64,000 nucleotides of DNA from Curtobacterium sp. MCBD17_013. Lineage in GTDB: Bacteria; Actinomycetota; Actinomycetes; Actinomycetales; Microbacteriaceae. Location of the stretch: positions 62,001 to 126,000 of the forward strand of contig NZ_QKTU01000005.1 in the NCBI RefSeq assembly GCF_003234565.1, given 5' to 3'. The notes beneath the pieces are model-generated. The model made no database searches. It was not told where the DNA came from and saw nothing but the letters and a program-made list of their open reading frames with translations. Of this stretch, positions 1 to 7,981 are shown in pieces; the first letter of the stretch is position 1; each line of letters opens with the position of its first letter. A program made the position numbers and the translations under genes.

Positions 1-219
1 GATGCCCGCGAAGCACGATCCCTGCCGCGAGGGGAACACTGTCGGAAGCCGGTCCGCCAGGGCCCCTTCGCGGGTCGCGATCTCGATGTGGCTGAGGCCG
101 GCCGCCACGACCTCGACGACGACCTCACCGTCCGCCGGGGTCGGTCGTTCCTGGTCGACGAAGTGGAGCTCGTCGGTCCCGCCGTACCGGTCGAACTCGA
201 CCGCTGATCCCACACGCAT
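1..219 (-). CDS. NADPH:quinone oxidoreductase-like (MDR family) protein, 3' part missing
   Basis: The gene starts with ATG at 219 (reverse strand) and runs off the left edge, so only the first 73 residues are visible. They begin MRVGSAVEFDRYGG and continue with PTPADGEVVVEVVAAGLSHIE. This is the typical N-terminal GroES-like fold of medium-chain dehydrogenases/reductases of the zinc-independent quinone oxidoreductase group (FD.YGG.., then P.P..GEV.V.V.AAG....). The cofactor domain would lie outside the window, so NADPH use is inferred from the family. The usual DW/NP-type residues after AAGLSH are replaced by IEIATREG, so the substrate cannot be guessed. Codon use is clearly coding (G/C at third positions). 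Confidence 0.75.
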   Translation of the reverse strand, partial: MRVGSAVEFDRYGGTDELHFVDQERPTPADGEVVVEVVAAGLSHIEIATREGALADRLPTVFPSRQGSCFAGI

Positions 220-322
220 GGCACGCTCCTGCTGTCGGCACCGTCGCCGTCGCCGTCGCAACCGTGATGCGGTACCGCCGAGCATGCGCTCCCCTGGCTG
301 GGTCCGCGGCCGGTTCGCTGCG

Positions 323-349
323 GCGGCTGCGGCTGCGGCTGCGGCTGCG
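323..349. repeat. GCGGCT hexanucleotide microsatellite
   Basis: Four full tandem copies of GCGGCT followed by GCG lie in the 154-bp gap between the oxidoreductase start and the end of the metallophosphoesterase gene. A shorter CCGTCG run precedes it at about 240-259. Neither run is in a supported reading frame. They look like slippage-prone spacer DNA in a very GC-rich genome. Confidence 0.6.
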
Positions 350-373
350 ACTCGCCGCGCCCGCCGGGGCCGT

Positions 374-1288
374 TCAGCGGCGCGGGCCGGACTCCGCCGC
401 GATGCGTGCGACCCGCGCCTCGTCGAACGTGAAGAGCTCGCGCCCCTCGTCCGACACGGGGACGTGCACGGGCGTCGAGAGCACGGTGCCCTCGGCCGAG
501 ACGTCGACCACGAGCGCTCCGGCGCCGGCGAGGATGCGCTCCCGCTCGTAGACGCCCGCGATGTCGGTGTCGTTCGCGACCCCGGGCGCCACGAGCACGG
601 GGGCCCCCGTGATCGTGCCGACCATGTGGTGGTGGTAGTGCCCCGCGAGGACGACGCGCACGTCGCTCCCCCGCAGCGCATCCGCCAGCTCGTCCGGGTT
701 CTGCAGTCGTAACGCCTCGTGCAGGGCGGTCGGCGCCGGCAACGGTGAGTGGTGCAGCACGAGGACGGTCCCGTACGGAGCGGGATCGGCGAGCAGCTCG
801 CGGAGCCGTTCGAGCTGCTCGGGCCGCAGCAGGCCGTACCCGGCGCCGGGGACCGAGGTGTCGAGCGTGATGATCCGGCGCCCGGCCACCATCGAGACGC
901 CGTCGACCGGGACGCTCGGCGCAACGTGCTGCAGCGTGTGCGCGACCGGTGCCCCACCTTCGGCGAACACGTGGCCGTTCCCGAGGACCTCACGGAACCC
1001 GGCGCGCCCGTCGTGGTTCCCGGGCACGGCGACGACGGCCGAACCGTGCGCACGCGCCCAGGCCCCGACGCGGTCGAGCAGGGCCTGGTACGAGGCGGGC
1101 GTGCCGTCGTCCGAGCAGTCCCCGGAGACGACGACCAGGCCGACACCGGGGACGTCGGCGACCCGGGCGAGGACCGCGTCGAGTGTGGCCGCGGTGTCCA
1201 CCACGCCGTTGTGCAGCGAGCCGTCACCGGTCAGGTGGGTGTCGGACAGGTGGAGGACGCGGAGGGCGCCGGGCGCGACGGGCAGCAT
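374..1288 (-). CDS. Calcineurin-like metallophosphoesterase (CpdA/Icc-type)
   Basis: This 304-residue protein has the dinuclear-metal phosphoesterase motifs in order: SDTHL (Asp16, His18), SGDCSD (Asp57), PGNHDG (Asn91, His92), a later HHS pair and the closing GHYHHH motif. The class III cyclic-nucleotide phosphodiesterases (CpdA) share this arrangement and hydrolyse 3',5'-cAMP. Other members act on nucleotides or phospholipids, so the substrate is not settled. The ATG at 1288 is chosen because it sits 15 residues before the first metal motif; a longer open frame upstream reads like non-coding sequence. No signal peptide or membrane segment is visible, so it should be cytoplasmic. It is divergent from the small conserved gene at 1424. 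Confidence 0.85.
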   Translation of the reverse strand: MLPVAPGALRVLHLSDTHLTGDGSLHNGVVDTAATLDAVLARVADVPGVGLVVVSGDCSDDGTPASYQALLDRVGAWARAHGSAVVAVPGNHDGRAGFREVLGNGHVFAEGGAPVAHTLQHVAPSVPVDGVSMVAGRRIITLDTSVPGAGYGLLRPEQLERLRELLADPAPYGTVLVLHHSPLPAPTALHEALRLQNPDELADALRGSDVRVVLAGHYHHHMVGTITGAPVLVAPGVANDTDIAGVYERERILAGAGALVVDVSAEGTVLSTPVHVPVSDEGRELFTFDEARVARIAAESGPRR

Positions 1289-1423
1289 GCGGTCACGATA
1301 GCGACCGCCGACGACAGCAGCGATGACGGTGGACGTGGCTCCTCGCCCTCGACTCGTGCTGCGCGGACACGCTGCGTCCGTCCTCGACGTGGCCGCGCCC
1401 AGCGGCAGAACTACCCTGGGCGG

Positions 1424-1783
1424 ATGCTCTCGCGACGCGACGCCGCCATCCGGCTCGACATCCCCCTCGAGATGGCCACCCACCACGGGATCCCCCCGCG
1501 CCTCAGCGAAGCCGAGCTCGCCGCGATCGAGCAGGATCCGCCGGCCTGGCTCGTGCAGTCCCGGGCCAACCGCACGGGCAAGAAGGTCTGGGTCCACCTC
1601 GAGTGCGTCGTCTGCGGCTTCACCGAGGATGCGCGGCCCAAGAAGTGGTGGCCCGACTGGGACTTCCTGATGTGTGACTACCACGCGGGGTACCAGGCGC
1701 CGGAACCGGCCACGGGGCTCGTGCGGCGCGAGGTGGATGGCGTGGGCACGAGATTCGTCGCCCTCGTCGACGAGGAGCCGTAG
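1424..1783 (+). CDS. Small conserved hypothetical protein with a CxxC pair
   Basis: This 119-residue protein starts MLSRRDAAIRLDIP. Its middle is charged and aromatic (WVHLECVVCGFTEDARPKKWWPDWDFLMCDYH) in overlapping stretches, with Cys pairs in ECVVCGF and a third Cys in LMCDYH. The C-x-x-C...C-x-x-H spacing could bind a metal such as zinc, but this is an inference. The N-terminal part resembles short DUF5997-like actinobacterial proteins only loosely. Codon use is strongly coding, and the start follows a GGGCGG stretch that is a weak ribosome site. It faces the DUF1772 gene tail to tail with an 8-bp gap. Function unknown. Confidence 0.75.
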   Translation: MLSRRDAAIRLDIPLEMATHHGIPPRLSEAELAAIEQDPPAWLVQSRANRTGKKVWVHLECVVCGFTEDARPKKWWPDWDFLMCDYHAGYQAPEPATGLVRREVDGVGTRFVALVDEEP

Positions 1784-1790
1784 CCGCTCG

Positions 1791-2246
1791 TCAGCCCAGC
1801 ATCTGGACGACAGCGGCGGCGAACAGCACGAATGCGACGCCGGCTGCGCTCGAGCGGAGGACGTCGATGCGTTCCCACCGCATCACGACGCGCTTCCAGT
1901 CTGCTGGCGGATCGGTCGGATCCCAGTCGTTGACGCCGATGTTGATCGGGACCGTGCCGAGGAACGAAGCGAGCACGAACACCACCAGTGCCACCGTCGC
2001 AGCGATCCGCCACCCGAGACCGTCGTCTGCCCCGGCGATCACGAGGACGGCGACCGAGGCCAGCAGGGCCGGGACCATCAGGATCGGCACGACGACCTTG
2101 AGCGACTTCACCAACGCGATGCGGGTACGGAGATGAGCTTCGTCGGGCAGCGTCCTCATGGCGGGCTGGATGCCCCATCGGACGATGAACTCCGCACCGG
2201 CGAGCAGACCCACGAGCACCAGTTGGACCACGAGCACCACGTTCAC
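1791..2246 (-). CDS. DUF1772-type small integral membrane protein
   Basis: This 151-residue protein has four predicted membrane helices: residues 1-20, about 45-70, 75-100 and 130-150. The family signature is visible: a G-EF...P.M start, then TVPINIGVNDWDP before the third loop, and RWERIDVLRSS at the entry of the last helix. DUF1772 (anthrone-oxygenase-like) proteins are mostly uncharacterised and often sit beside a TetR gene. The GTG start overlaps the stop of that TetR gene by 4 bp (GTGA), so the pair is very probably translationally coupled and controlled by the operator at 2864. Confidence 0.8.
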   Translation of the reverse strand: MNVVLVVQLVLVGLLAGAEFIVRWGIQPAMRTLPDEAHLRTRIALVKSLKVVVPILMVPALLASVAVLVIAGADDGLGWRIAATVALVVFVLASFLGTVPINIGVNDWDPTDPPADWKRVVMRWERIDVLRSSAAGVAFVLFAAAVVQMLG

Positions 2247-2851
2247 GGTGTGCCGCCGACCTCGCGGACCAGCGCCCGCGCTGCCCGCTGCGCTGCGGCG
2301 ATGACGTCCGCGTCCGTCACCTCGGCGTGCACCGCGGCCTGCACGGCTGCGTTGATGCTGAGGACCGCCATCCGCACCAACAGGCCGTCCTGCTCGCGAC
2401 CGCTGGGGACGAGCGCGGTGAGTTCGTCCACGATCGCGTTCAGCGGCGCACCGATGCTCCGCCCGCTCGAGTCGGCGAGACCGCGGATCACGAGCGGGTT
2501 CGCGGTCATGAACCGGATCGCGGCGAGCTTGTCGCTGGTGAACGTGTCCACCCAGCGCAGCACGGTCTCCTCGAGCAGCCGCGGACTCCGTGGCTGCTCG
2601 CGGAGCCATACGAGGAGCTCCTGGGCCTCGGTGCCGCGTTCGTCGAAGAGCGACTGCAAGATCGCTTCCTTGCTCGCGAAGTGGTGGTACAGCGACGCCT
2701 TGTTGATCCCGAGCTCGTCGGCGATCTCCCGCAACGAGGTCGATTCGTACCCCTGCCGGGTGAACAACTGCAGCGCAGCACGTTGGGCGCGTCGACGCGT
2801 GTCGCTCCCGCGCCGGCTGACGGCCGCCGCGCGTCTGACCGGTTGTGTCAT
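2243..2851 (-). CDS. TetR/AcrR family transcriptional regulator
   Basis: A 202-residue repressor-type protein. The N-terminal helix-turn-helix is textbook TetR: RRAQRAALQLFTRQGYESTSLREIADELGINKASLYHHFASKEAIL (residues about 20-65, quoted here as overlapping pieces RRAQRAALQLF, GYESTSLREIADELG, NKASLYHHF). The C-terminal two thirds is a helical ligand-binding domain with no recognised specificity. The gene lies directly downstream of a perfect 7+7 palindrome and is coupled to the DUF1772 membrane protein, so the simplest reading is an autoregulated TetR controlling that membrane gene. Confidence 0.92.
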   Translation of the reverse strand: MTQPVRRAAAVSRRGSDTRRRAQRAALQLFTRQGYESTSLREIADELGINKASLYHHFASKEAILQSLFDERGTEAQELLVWLREQPRSPRLLEETVLRWVDTFTSDKLAAIRFMTANPLVIRGLADSSGRSIGAPLNAIVDELTALVPSGREQDGLLVRMAVLSINAAVQAAVHAEVTDADVIAAAQRAARALVREVGGTP

Positions 2852-2863
2852 GCGTACAGTCTA

Positions 2864-2879
2864 CCTACCGTTCGGTAGG
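2864..2879. promoter_or_regulatory. TetR operator palindrome
   Basis: The sequence CCTACCGTTCGGTAGG has perfect 7-bp arms around a 2-bp centre. It ends 13 bp before the ATG of the TetR gene at 2851, overlapping where its promoter should lie. TACCG-n2-CGGTA is a common operator form for self-regulated TetR proteins, so it is assigned to the adjacent regulator. Confidence 0.8.
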
Positions 2880-2904
2880 CGGAGCAGTGTCCGAGTGGTT
2901 CGCG

Positions 2905-3351
2905 CTAGCTGAACTTCGGCGTCGTCGCTGAGCACGCAACACGCGCACCTGGAGTCGTGGAGGTCTCGGTCGCGATCACGCGCTTCCCGTCGAGCAGGAT
3001 CCGGCACGTCGCCGTCACGCCCTTCCCGGGCGTCGCGGTGACCGACGCTCGTTGCTCGGTCAGGACCACGACGTCGTGCGTCCACCGCGACCCGTCACCG
3101 TCCGTGGTGCCCGTCGTGACGGATCCGAGCCGCTGGACCTCCGGAGCGTCACCACGCTCCCTGGCACCCTCGGCCTTGACCTCGGTGAGTTCCGCGCCGG
3201 TCGGCCGGTCGACGTGGATCTCGTAGGTGACCGCCCACGCGTCACCGATCTGCTGGTCGACGTAACTGCACCCGGTGCCGAGCAGTGCGACCGACGCGGC
3301 GATGGCGGTCGCGGTCACGAGACGGAAACGGGACGTGCTGGATCCAGACAT
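2905..3351 (-). CDS. Small secreted lipoprotein, MmpS-like
   Basis: This 148-residue protein has a lipoprotein signal peptide: RFRLVTATAIAASVALLGTGC, with the lipobox LGTGC around residue 28. The mature part is a compact beta-type domain: AVTYEIHVDRPTGAE, then a TQ-less central region, VTATPGKGVTATCRILLDG and VACS. The pattern (YE/Y..T, then G.VTC.I..DG..V) recalls the MmpS family of mycobacterial transport accessory proteins. There is no adjacent MmpL transporter, so a transport role is not supported by context. The ATG at 3351 is chosen because the signal peptide begins there, although the frame is open further upstream. Confidence 0.75.
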   Translation of the reverse strand: MSGSSTSRFRLVTATAIAASVALLGTGCSYVDQQIGDAWAVTYEIHVDRPTGAELTEVKAEGARERGDAPEVQRLGSVTTGTTDGDGSRWTHDVVVLTEQRASVTATPGKGVTATCRILLDGKRVIATETSTTPGARVACSATTPKFS

Positions 3352-3490
3352 ACGACCAGCCTCCACGTGCGGCCACCGCCGCGTCGACCGCCAGCAGGAG
3401 CACCTCCGTCCGACGACCGGCGGATGCCGGCTCCACCGCTCGGTGGAGGACCCTCGATGTCGACGAGCGGTGCTCGGGCTCCGGCGGCGA

Positions 3491-3618
3491 TCACATGTCG
3501 TCGATGAGGCGGAGCGTGTCGTCGTCGGGCACGGTCCGGTGTTGGAAGTAGTGGTGGAAGATCCGTGCCGACTCGTGGGCGTCGACGTGCTGCGGCCAGG
3601 CCAGTCCGTGACGTACAT
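3491..3618 (-). pseudogene. Small ORF with probable frameshift near its start
   Basis: On the reverse strand an excellent ribosome site (AGGAGG) precedes ATG at 3618. The frame it opens gives a serine/threonine-rich, non-protein-like translation that runs without a stop into the lipoprotein frame. A different frame over the same bases gives a natural 40-residue C-terminus with strong GC third-position bias: WPQHVDAHESARIFHHYF then QHRTVPDDDTLRLIDDM, ending at 3491. One inserted or two deleted bases shortly after the ATG would join the two. So this is either a recently broken 42-residue gene or a sequence error. No function can be assigned. Confidence 0.35.
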
Positions 3619-3735
3619 GGTTCCTCCTCTCGGAGAGCGAGTCCCCGTTGATGCAGTGAGCTCGTGCGATCGGGCGGAGCACGTGCGGGAGCCGATCGAC
3701 GGCTGCACGTCCGTGAGGACTCGCCACGCCGTCGG

Positions 3736-4314
3736 CTACTCGACGTGGGGCCATCCCTTCCGGACGTGGTCGAAGATCTCGTGCAGCGCCTGGCCCGGGC
3801 GCGGGTGAGCGCCGGCGATCTGCGGCGACTCGAGGACGAATCGGGCCAGGGCGTCCACGGCGGCCGGAGAGCCGTACCCACCGACCTCTGTGAGCGTCCT
3901 GGCGAGCACGTCCTGGCATCGGACCCAGCGCTGACGTGCGTACTCGGTCAATGCGGGCGTGGTGCGGATCAGGTCGAACACGGCACTGGTCTCAGTGTCC
4001 CGCTTCCCGTCGAACGGGCCGTGCGCGGCGATGAACTCCTCGACCGCGGTGAGGGCATCCTGCTCGACCGGTCGACCCTCGATGGCCTGTGCGAGGCTCG
4101 CCGCGCGGTCCCCACTGCCTCCGAACACGAGGGCTTGCTTCCCGTCGGGAAAGTGGGCGAACAGCGTGGTGAGCGCGGTGTCTGCTTCCTCCGCCACCTC
4201 AGCCACGGTCACGGCGTCGTAGCCGCGAGCGAGGAACAGCCGCACGGCGGCGTCCGTGAGGCGTTGGCGAGTCACGGCCTTCTTCCGCTCCCGCCGCCCC
4301 TGTTCATCTCCCAT
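3736..4314 (-). CDS. TetR/AcrR family transcriptional regulator
   Basis: This 192-residue protein has an N-terminal TetR helix-turn-helix: RQRLTDAAVRLFLARGYDA, then VTVAEVAEEADTALTTLFAHF (residues about 15-60). The remainder is helical and ends with HPRPGQALHEIFDHVRKGW, close to the C-terminus of MftR-like TetR_C domains. It is transcribed divergently from the flavin monooxygenase gene, with 63 bp between the two starts, and that gap carries inverted repeats. This is the classic layout of a TetR repressor controlling a detoxifying enzyme and itself. The ligand is unknown. Confidence 0.9.
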   Translation of the reverse strand: MGDEQGRRERKKAVTRQRLTDAAVRLFLARGYDAVTVAEVAEEADTALTTLFAHFPDGKQALVFGGSGDRAASLAQAIEGRPVEQDALTAVEEFIAAHGPFDGKRDTETSAVFDLIRTTPALTEYARQRWVRCQDVLARTLTEVGGYGSPAAVDALARFVLESPQIAGAHPRPGQALHEIFDHVRKGWPHVE

Positions 4315-4333
4315 GCCGCCATCCTACCGATCT

Positions 4334-4367
4334 GTAGCGACTATGAACTCCTAGTGACTAGTGCTAC
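4334..4367. promoter_or_regulatory. Divergent promoter region with candidate TetR operator
   Basis: The 63-bp gap between the divergent TetR and monooxygenase starts contains GTAGCGACTA (4334-4343) and a near-reverse-complement TAGTGCTAC (4359-4367). Between them is a perfect 11-bp palindrome CTAGTGACTAG (4351-4361). It is locally AT-richer than its surroundings. Either element could be the binding site of the adjacent TetR protein; the sequence alone does not say which. Confidence 0.5.
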
Positions 4368-4377
4368 CGTCCCGACC

Positions 4378-5568
4378 ATGAACGTGCAAGAGCGGCCCGC
4401 GGTCGCCATCGTGGGAGCAGGACTCAGCGGCCTGGTCTGTGCCCGGATCCTGCAACGAGCCGGCCTGCCCGTCACCATCCACGAGGCCGACACCGCTGCG
4501 GACGCACGCCGACAAGGCGGCTCGCTCGACATCCACACCGCGACCGGGCAAGAGGCACTGCGTCAGGCCGGCGTGTTCGATCAGTTCCGCGCGCTCGTTC
4601 GCCATGGAGGTGAAGCGACACGGGTGATGGACCGCCACGCGCGGCTGCTGGTGGACGAGAGCGAAGTCGACGGCGGGAACGGTCGCCCGGAAGTCGAGCG
4701 GCAGGCACTCCGGCAACTGCTCGTGGACGCACTCGAGCCAGGAACGATCAGGTGGGGCGCGAAGGTCACCGGGGTCCGAACGGACGGTCCGGTGCGGGAA
4801 CTGCAGTTCGTCGACGGGAGCACGGTCACAGCAGACCTCGTCGTCGGCGCCGATGGCGCGTGGTCGAGGGTGCGGAGCACGGCGCTGACATCGACCGTGC
4901 CGGAGTACACGGGCATCACGATGGTGGAGCTCCGGCTCTCGGACGCGGTCCGTGCGCACCCTGAGGCGCTCCGCACGACCGGGCACGGGACGTTCTTCGC
5001 CCTCTCGGACAACAAGTCGATCGGCGGCCATGGCGGAGAGGAGATCGCACTGGGGCTCGGTCTCCGCGTGCCGGAGGACTGGGCCGCGACCAGCGGCATC
5101 GACTGGACCGACCCGATGGCGGCGCGTGCGGCGCTGCTGCGGGAGTACCGGGACTGGGCCGGACCGCTGACGGACATGATCCGTGACAGCGACGACACCA
5201 TCTGGCCGCGTCCGATCTACGCACTCCCGATCGGCCTCACCTGGCGCCGAGTACCAGGAGTGACGGCCGTAGGCGACGCCGCGCACCTGATGTCCCCGTT
5301 CGCCGGCGAGGGCGCGAACCTCGCCCTCATCGACGGCGCAGACCTCGCCCGCGCCGTCATCGAGAGCCCATACCTCGACCGTGCACTCGGACGCTACGAG
5401 CGGAAGATGTTCCGCCGAGCGAAGGCATCAGCATCAGCATCAGCACGCGGTCTCGCCATGATCTTCAACGACGACGCCCCGCGGCAGATGGTCTCGTTCT
5501 TCGAACGCGCGGCGCTCCTCGCACGCCTCACCCGGCCCCTCACACGGCTGCTGCCAGGACGACCATGA
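4378..5568 (+). CDS. FAD-dependent monooxygenase, TetX-like
   Basis: This 396-residue enzyme has the class A flavoprotein monooxygenase layout: Rossmann FAD motif VAIVGAGLSG (Gly13-Gly18), the mid-protein DG-type motif LVVGADGAWSRVR, and GDAAHLMSPFAGEGANLAL from Gly299. The last stretch closely matches the TetX/tetracycline-destructase branch, in which the FAD pyrophosphate site reads GDAAHLM.PFAG.G.N. Family members use NADPH and O2 to hydroxylate tetracyclines or other aromatic substrates; which substrate applies here cannot be read. The start ATG at 4378 follows the divergent promoter region. An AS repeat (ASASASAR) sits near the C-terminus, in the linker before the last helix. Confidence 0.85.
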   Translation: MNVQERPAVAIVGAGLSGLVCARILQRAGLPVTIHEADTAADARRQGGSLDIHTATGQEALRQAGVFDQFRALVRHGGEATRVMDRHARLLVDESEVDGGNGRPEVERQALRQLLVDALEPGTIRWGAKVTGVRTDGPVRELQFVDGSTVTADLVVGADGAWSRVRSTALTSTVPEYTGITMVELRLSDAVRAHPEALRTTGHGTFFALSDNKSIGGHGGEEIALGLGLRVPEDWAATSGIDWTDPMAARAALLREYRDWAGPLTDMIRDSDDTIWPRPIYALPIGLTWRRVPGVTAVGDAAHLMSPFAGEGANLALIDGADLARAVIESPYLDRALGRYERKMFRRAKASASASARGLAMIFNDDAPRQMVSFFERAALLARLTRPLTRLLPGRP

Positions 5569-5653
5569 CCCCCTGGGGTCGAGCATCGAGCCGCCGACGC
5601 CGCGACGCCGCACCAGTGGATCGAGCCGCGTCGGCGACGCGCCTCCGTTCGGG

Positions 5654-6415
5654 TCAGCGGGCCGTCCAGCCCCCGTCGATCGGCAGCGCGGTTCCGGTGA
5701 TGAGCGAGGCCCCCTCGCCTGCGAGGAAGGTGACGGCGGCGGCGACCTCGTGCGGCTGTCCGATGCGGTGCAGTGCGGCGATGCGGTCCACCGTGTCGTC
5801 CCGGAACGCGTCGTCGGACAGGGCTGGAGCGGTGCCGTCCGTCTCGATGAAGGTCGGCGCAACGGCGTTCACACGGATCCCGTACTGGCCCCACTCGACT
5901 GCCAGGCACTTGGTGAGGTGGATCACGGCGGCTTTGCTGGTGCAGTAGGAGGACTCGCCAGGCAGCGCGACGAGGCCGGCTTGCGAAGCGATGTTCACGA
6001 TCGAGCCTCGGCCCACAGTCCGCATGTGGCGAGCGACGTACTGCGAGATGAAGAACGTCGACTTCGTGGTGAGCGACCAGACGGCATCGAAGTGTTCCTC
6101 GGTGACGTCGAACGCATCCTCGACGATGCTCCCGCCGGCGTTGTTCACCAGGATGTCGATGGTCCCGAATTCCGCAGCGACGCGATCGACCGCCTCCCGG
6201 CATGCAGCGAGGTCGGTCACGTCCATCGCGACGACGGCCACGCTCCTGCCCAGCGCGCGGATCTCGTCCGCGAGCGCCGCGGCACCTTCCGGGTCGCGCA
6301 CCCCGAGGGCGACGTCGGCACCGTGTTGCGCGAGGTCGAGCGCGATCGATCGCCCGATCCCGCGAGCGGCTGCGGTCACGAGCGCGACGGATCCGCTCAG
6401 GGGTTCGGCTTTCAT
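5654..6415 (-). CDS. Short-chain dehydrogenase/reductase (FabG-like)
   Basis: This 253-residue classical SDR shows the cofactor loop TAAARGIG (the first Gly of TGxxxGIG is replaced by Ala), NNAG in VNNAGGSI, catalytic Ser in IVNIASQAG, and YCTSK with catalytic Tyr and Lys. The C-terminal LPIDGGWTAR is typical. The ATG at 6415 is preceded by GGAGGA. Loss of the first glycine also occurs in some functional FabG-like proteins, so activity is likely. It is convergent with the monooxygenase, so a shared function is not implied. Substrate unknown. Confidence 0.88.
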   Translation of the reverse strand: MKAEPLSGSVALVTAAARGIGRSIALDLAQHGADVALGVRDPEGAAALADEIRALGRSVAVVAMDVTDLAACREAVDRVAAEFGTIDILVNNAGGSIVEDAFDVTEEHFDAVWSLTTKSTFFISQYVARHMRTVGRGSIVNIASQAGLVALPGESSYCTSKAAVIHLTKCLAVEWGQYGIRVNAVAPTFIETDGTAPALSDDAFRDDTVDRIAALHRIGQPHEVAAAVTFLAGEGASLITGTALPIDGGWTAR

Positions 6416-6635
6416 GGACTGTCCTCCGCATCGGTGAACGGTGTCGGCGACCGGAGCCGGACGTGAGCCGCCTGCTGACCACCGTTGGGCCTCCAGTCTG
6501 CCGGTCGCACGCGGAGCGGTCGTCGATGCTCAGGGGTCTGCGATCCTCGGCGATCGCAGGGCGTTCACCAGCTGAAGAAGCGGACCACCGCGCGGAGCGT
6601 CTTCGCGGCCGTCGACGACGCAGCGCGCGCTGACG

Positions 6636-6683
<48 letters not shown>

Positions 6684-6758
6684 GAGCATGCCGGTCATGC
6701 ATGGCGTTCGAGCCAGCCGTCTTTGACTGCACGGGCGGGCAGTCGCAAGGGTTGCGTC

Positions 6759-7694
6759 ATGCAGACATCTCGAGTGCGCGCGCTCGCACGTTCCGTCGTC
6801 GCAGCGATCGCCGTCCTGGCCATGGCCGGATGCTCCGGCGTGGACGACGCACACCGGGCGGTGGGACCGACGTCATCGGTCACGTCCGAGCCAGACGAGG
6901 CACGAAGCGCGGCGGCGACGACAGCACCGGCGTTCGACCGTCTGCAGCAGACGTACGGCGCGACGCTGGGCGTCTTCGCGCTGGACACCGGAACCCGGCA
7001 GACCGTGGCCCACAACGCCAACCGGCGGTTCGCCTACGCGTCCACCTACAAATCGCTCGCCGCCGGCGTCCTGCTGGCCGACCCGTCGACCGATCTGGAC
7101 GCGCACGTCGACCTCGCGCAGGACGAGATCCTGGCCGGTTCGCCGGTCGCCTCGCAGCACGTCGAGTCGGGGATGCGCCTCGGCGACGTCGTCGCGGCGG
7201 CGTTGGAGCAGAGCGACAACACGGCCGGCAACATCGTGTTGCAGCGAGTCGGGGGCCCCGCGGGGTTCGAGACCGCGTTGCGGAGAATCGGGGACACCAC
7301 CACGCGGTCGGATCGGACGGAGCCCGACCTGAACGCGGCGGTGCCCGGCGACGACCGCGACACCTCGACACCTCGAGCGCTGGCGCTGGATCTCGATCGG
7401 CTGGTGCTCGGCAGCGTGCTGCACGCATCGGAGCGCGCCCGACTGATCGGGTGGATGCGCGCGAACACCACGGGGGACGACCTCGTCCGCGCCGCCGTTC
7501 CGGCGGGATGGACGGTCGCCGACAAGACCGGCACCGGGTACTACGGCGTCCGCAACGACATCGCCGTGGTGTGGCCGCCCTCGGGTGCGCCGATCGTCCT
7601 CGCGATCCAGACCACCAAGAGCACCCAGGCAGCCGAACCCAGTGACGCGCTCGTCGCTGCCGCGGCGAAGGAAGCGATCGGGGCCCTGCGATGA
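6759..7694 (+). CDS. Class A beta-lactamase, lipoprotein form
   Basis: This 311-residue protein has a lipoprotein signal with lipobox AMAGC (Cys25), so it should be anchored on the outer face of the membrane. The active-site motifs of serine class A enzymes are all present: SxxK as S95-T-Y-K98, the SDN loop in LEQSDNTAG, the omega-loop general base in RTEPDLNA (Glu166 equivalent), and DKTGTGYYG (KTG box). The expected role is hydrolysis of penicillins and some cephalosporins in the cell-wall space. The ATG at 6759 is preferred over an upstream TTG at 6723 because it begins the signal peptide. No regulator (BlaI/BlaR) is adjacent. Confidence 0.92.
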   Translation: MQTSRVRALARSVVAAIAVLAMAGCSGVDDAHRAVGPTSSVTSEPDEARSAAATTAPAFDRLQQTYGATLGVFALDTGTRQTVAHNANRRFAYASTYKSLAAGVLLADPSTDLDAHVDLAQDEILAGSPVASQHVESGMRLGDVVAAALEQSDNTAGNIVLQRVGGPAGFETALRRIGDTTTRSDRTEPDLNAAVPGDDRDTSTPRALALDLDRLVLGSVLHASERARLIGWMRANTTGDDLVRAAVPAGWTVADKTGTGYYGVRNDIAVVWPPSGAPIVLAIQTTKSTQAAEPSDALVAAAAKEAIGALR

Positions 7695-7981
7695 CCCGCC
7701 GACACGCCGCAGCGGCCGGGGCGTCACCCCGTCTGGACGAACCTGCCGTGCCGTTCGGTGTCCGTTCTCGGGTCGTGCGAGCCACGGCCGCTCGTGGAAC
7801 GACCGCACGGACGCTGCCACCATGACCAGCTCAGACGCCCGGTCGGGAAGCGGTTCCGATGAGGGTGCCCTGCCCCATCCGGGGCTCGCGACCGAGGAGG
7901 CCCAGGCGCTGTCACCACGCGGCCCGGCCGCACCCCGGGTCGGATGCGGAGCGCCACGACCAGTCGGAGTACCGTCATCGG

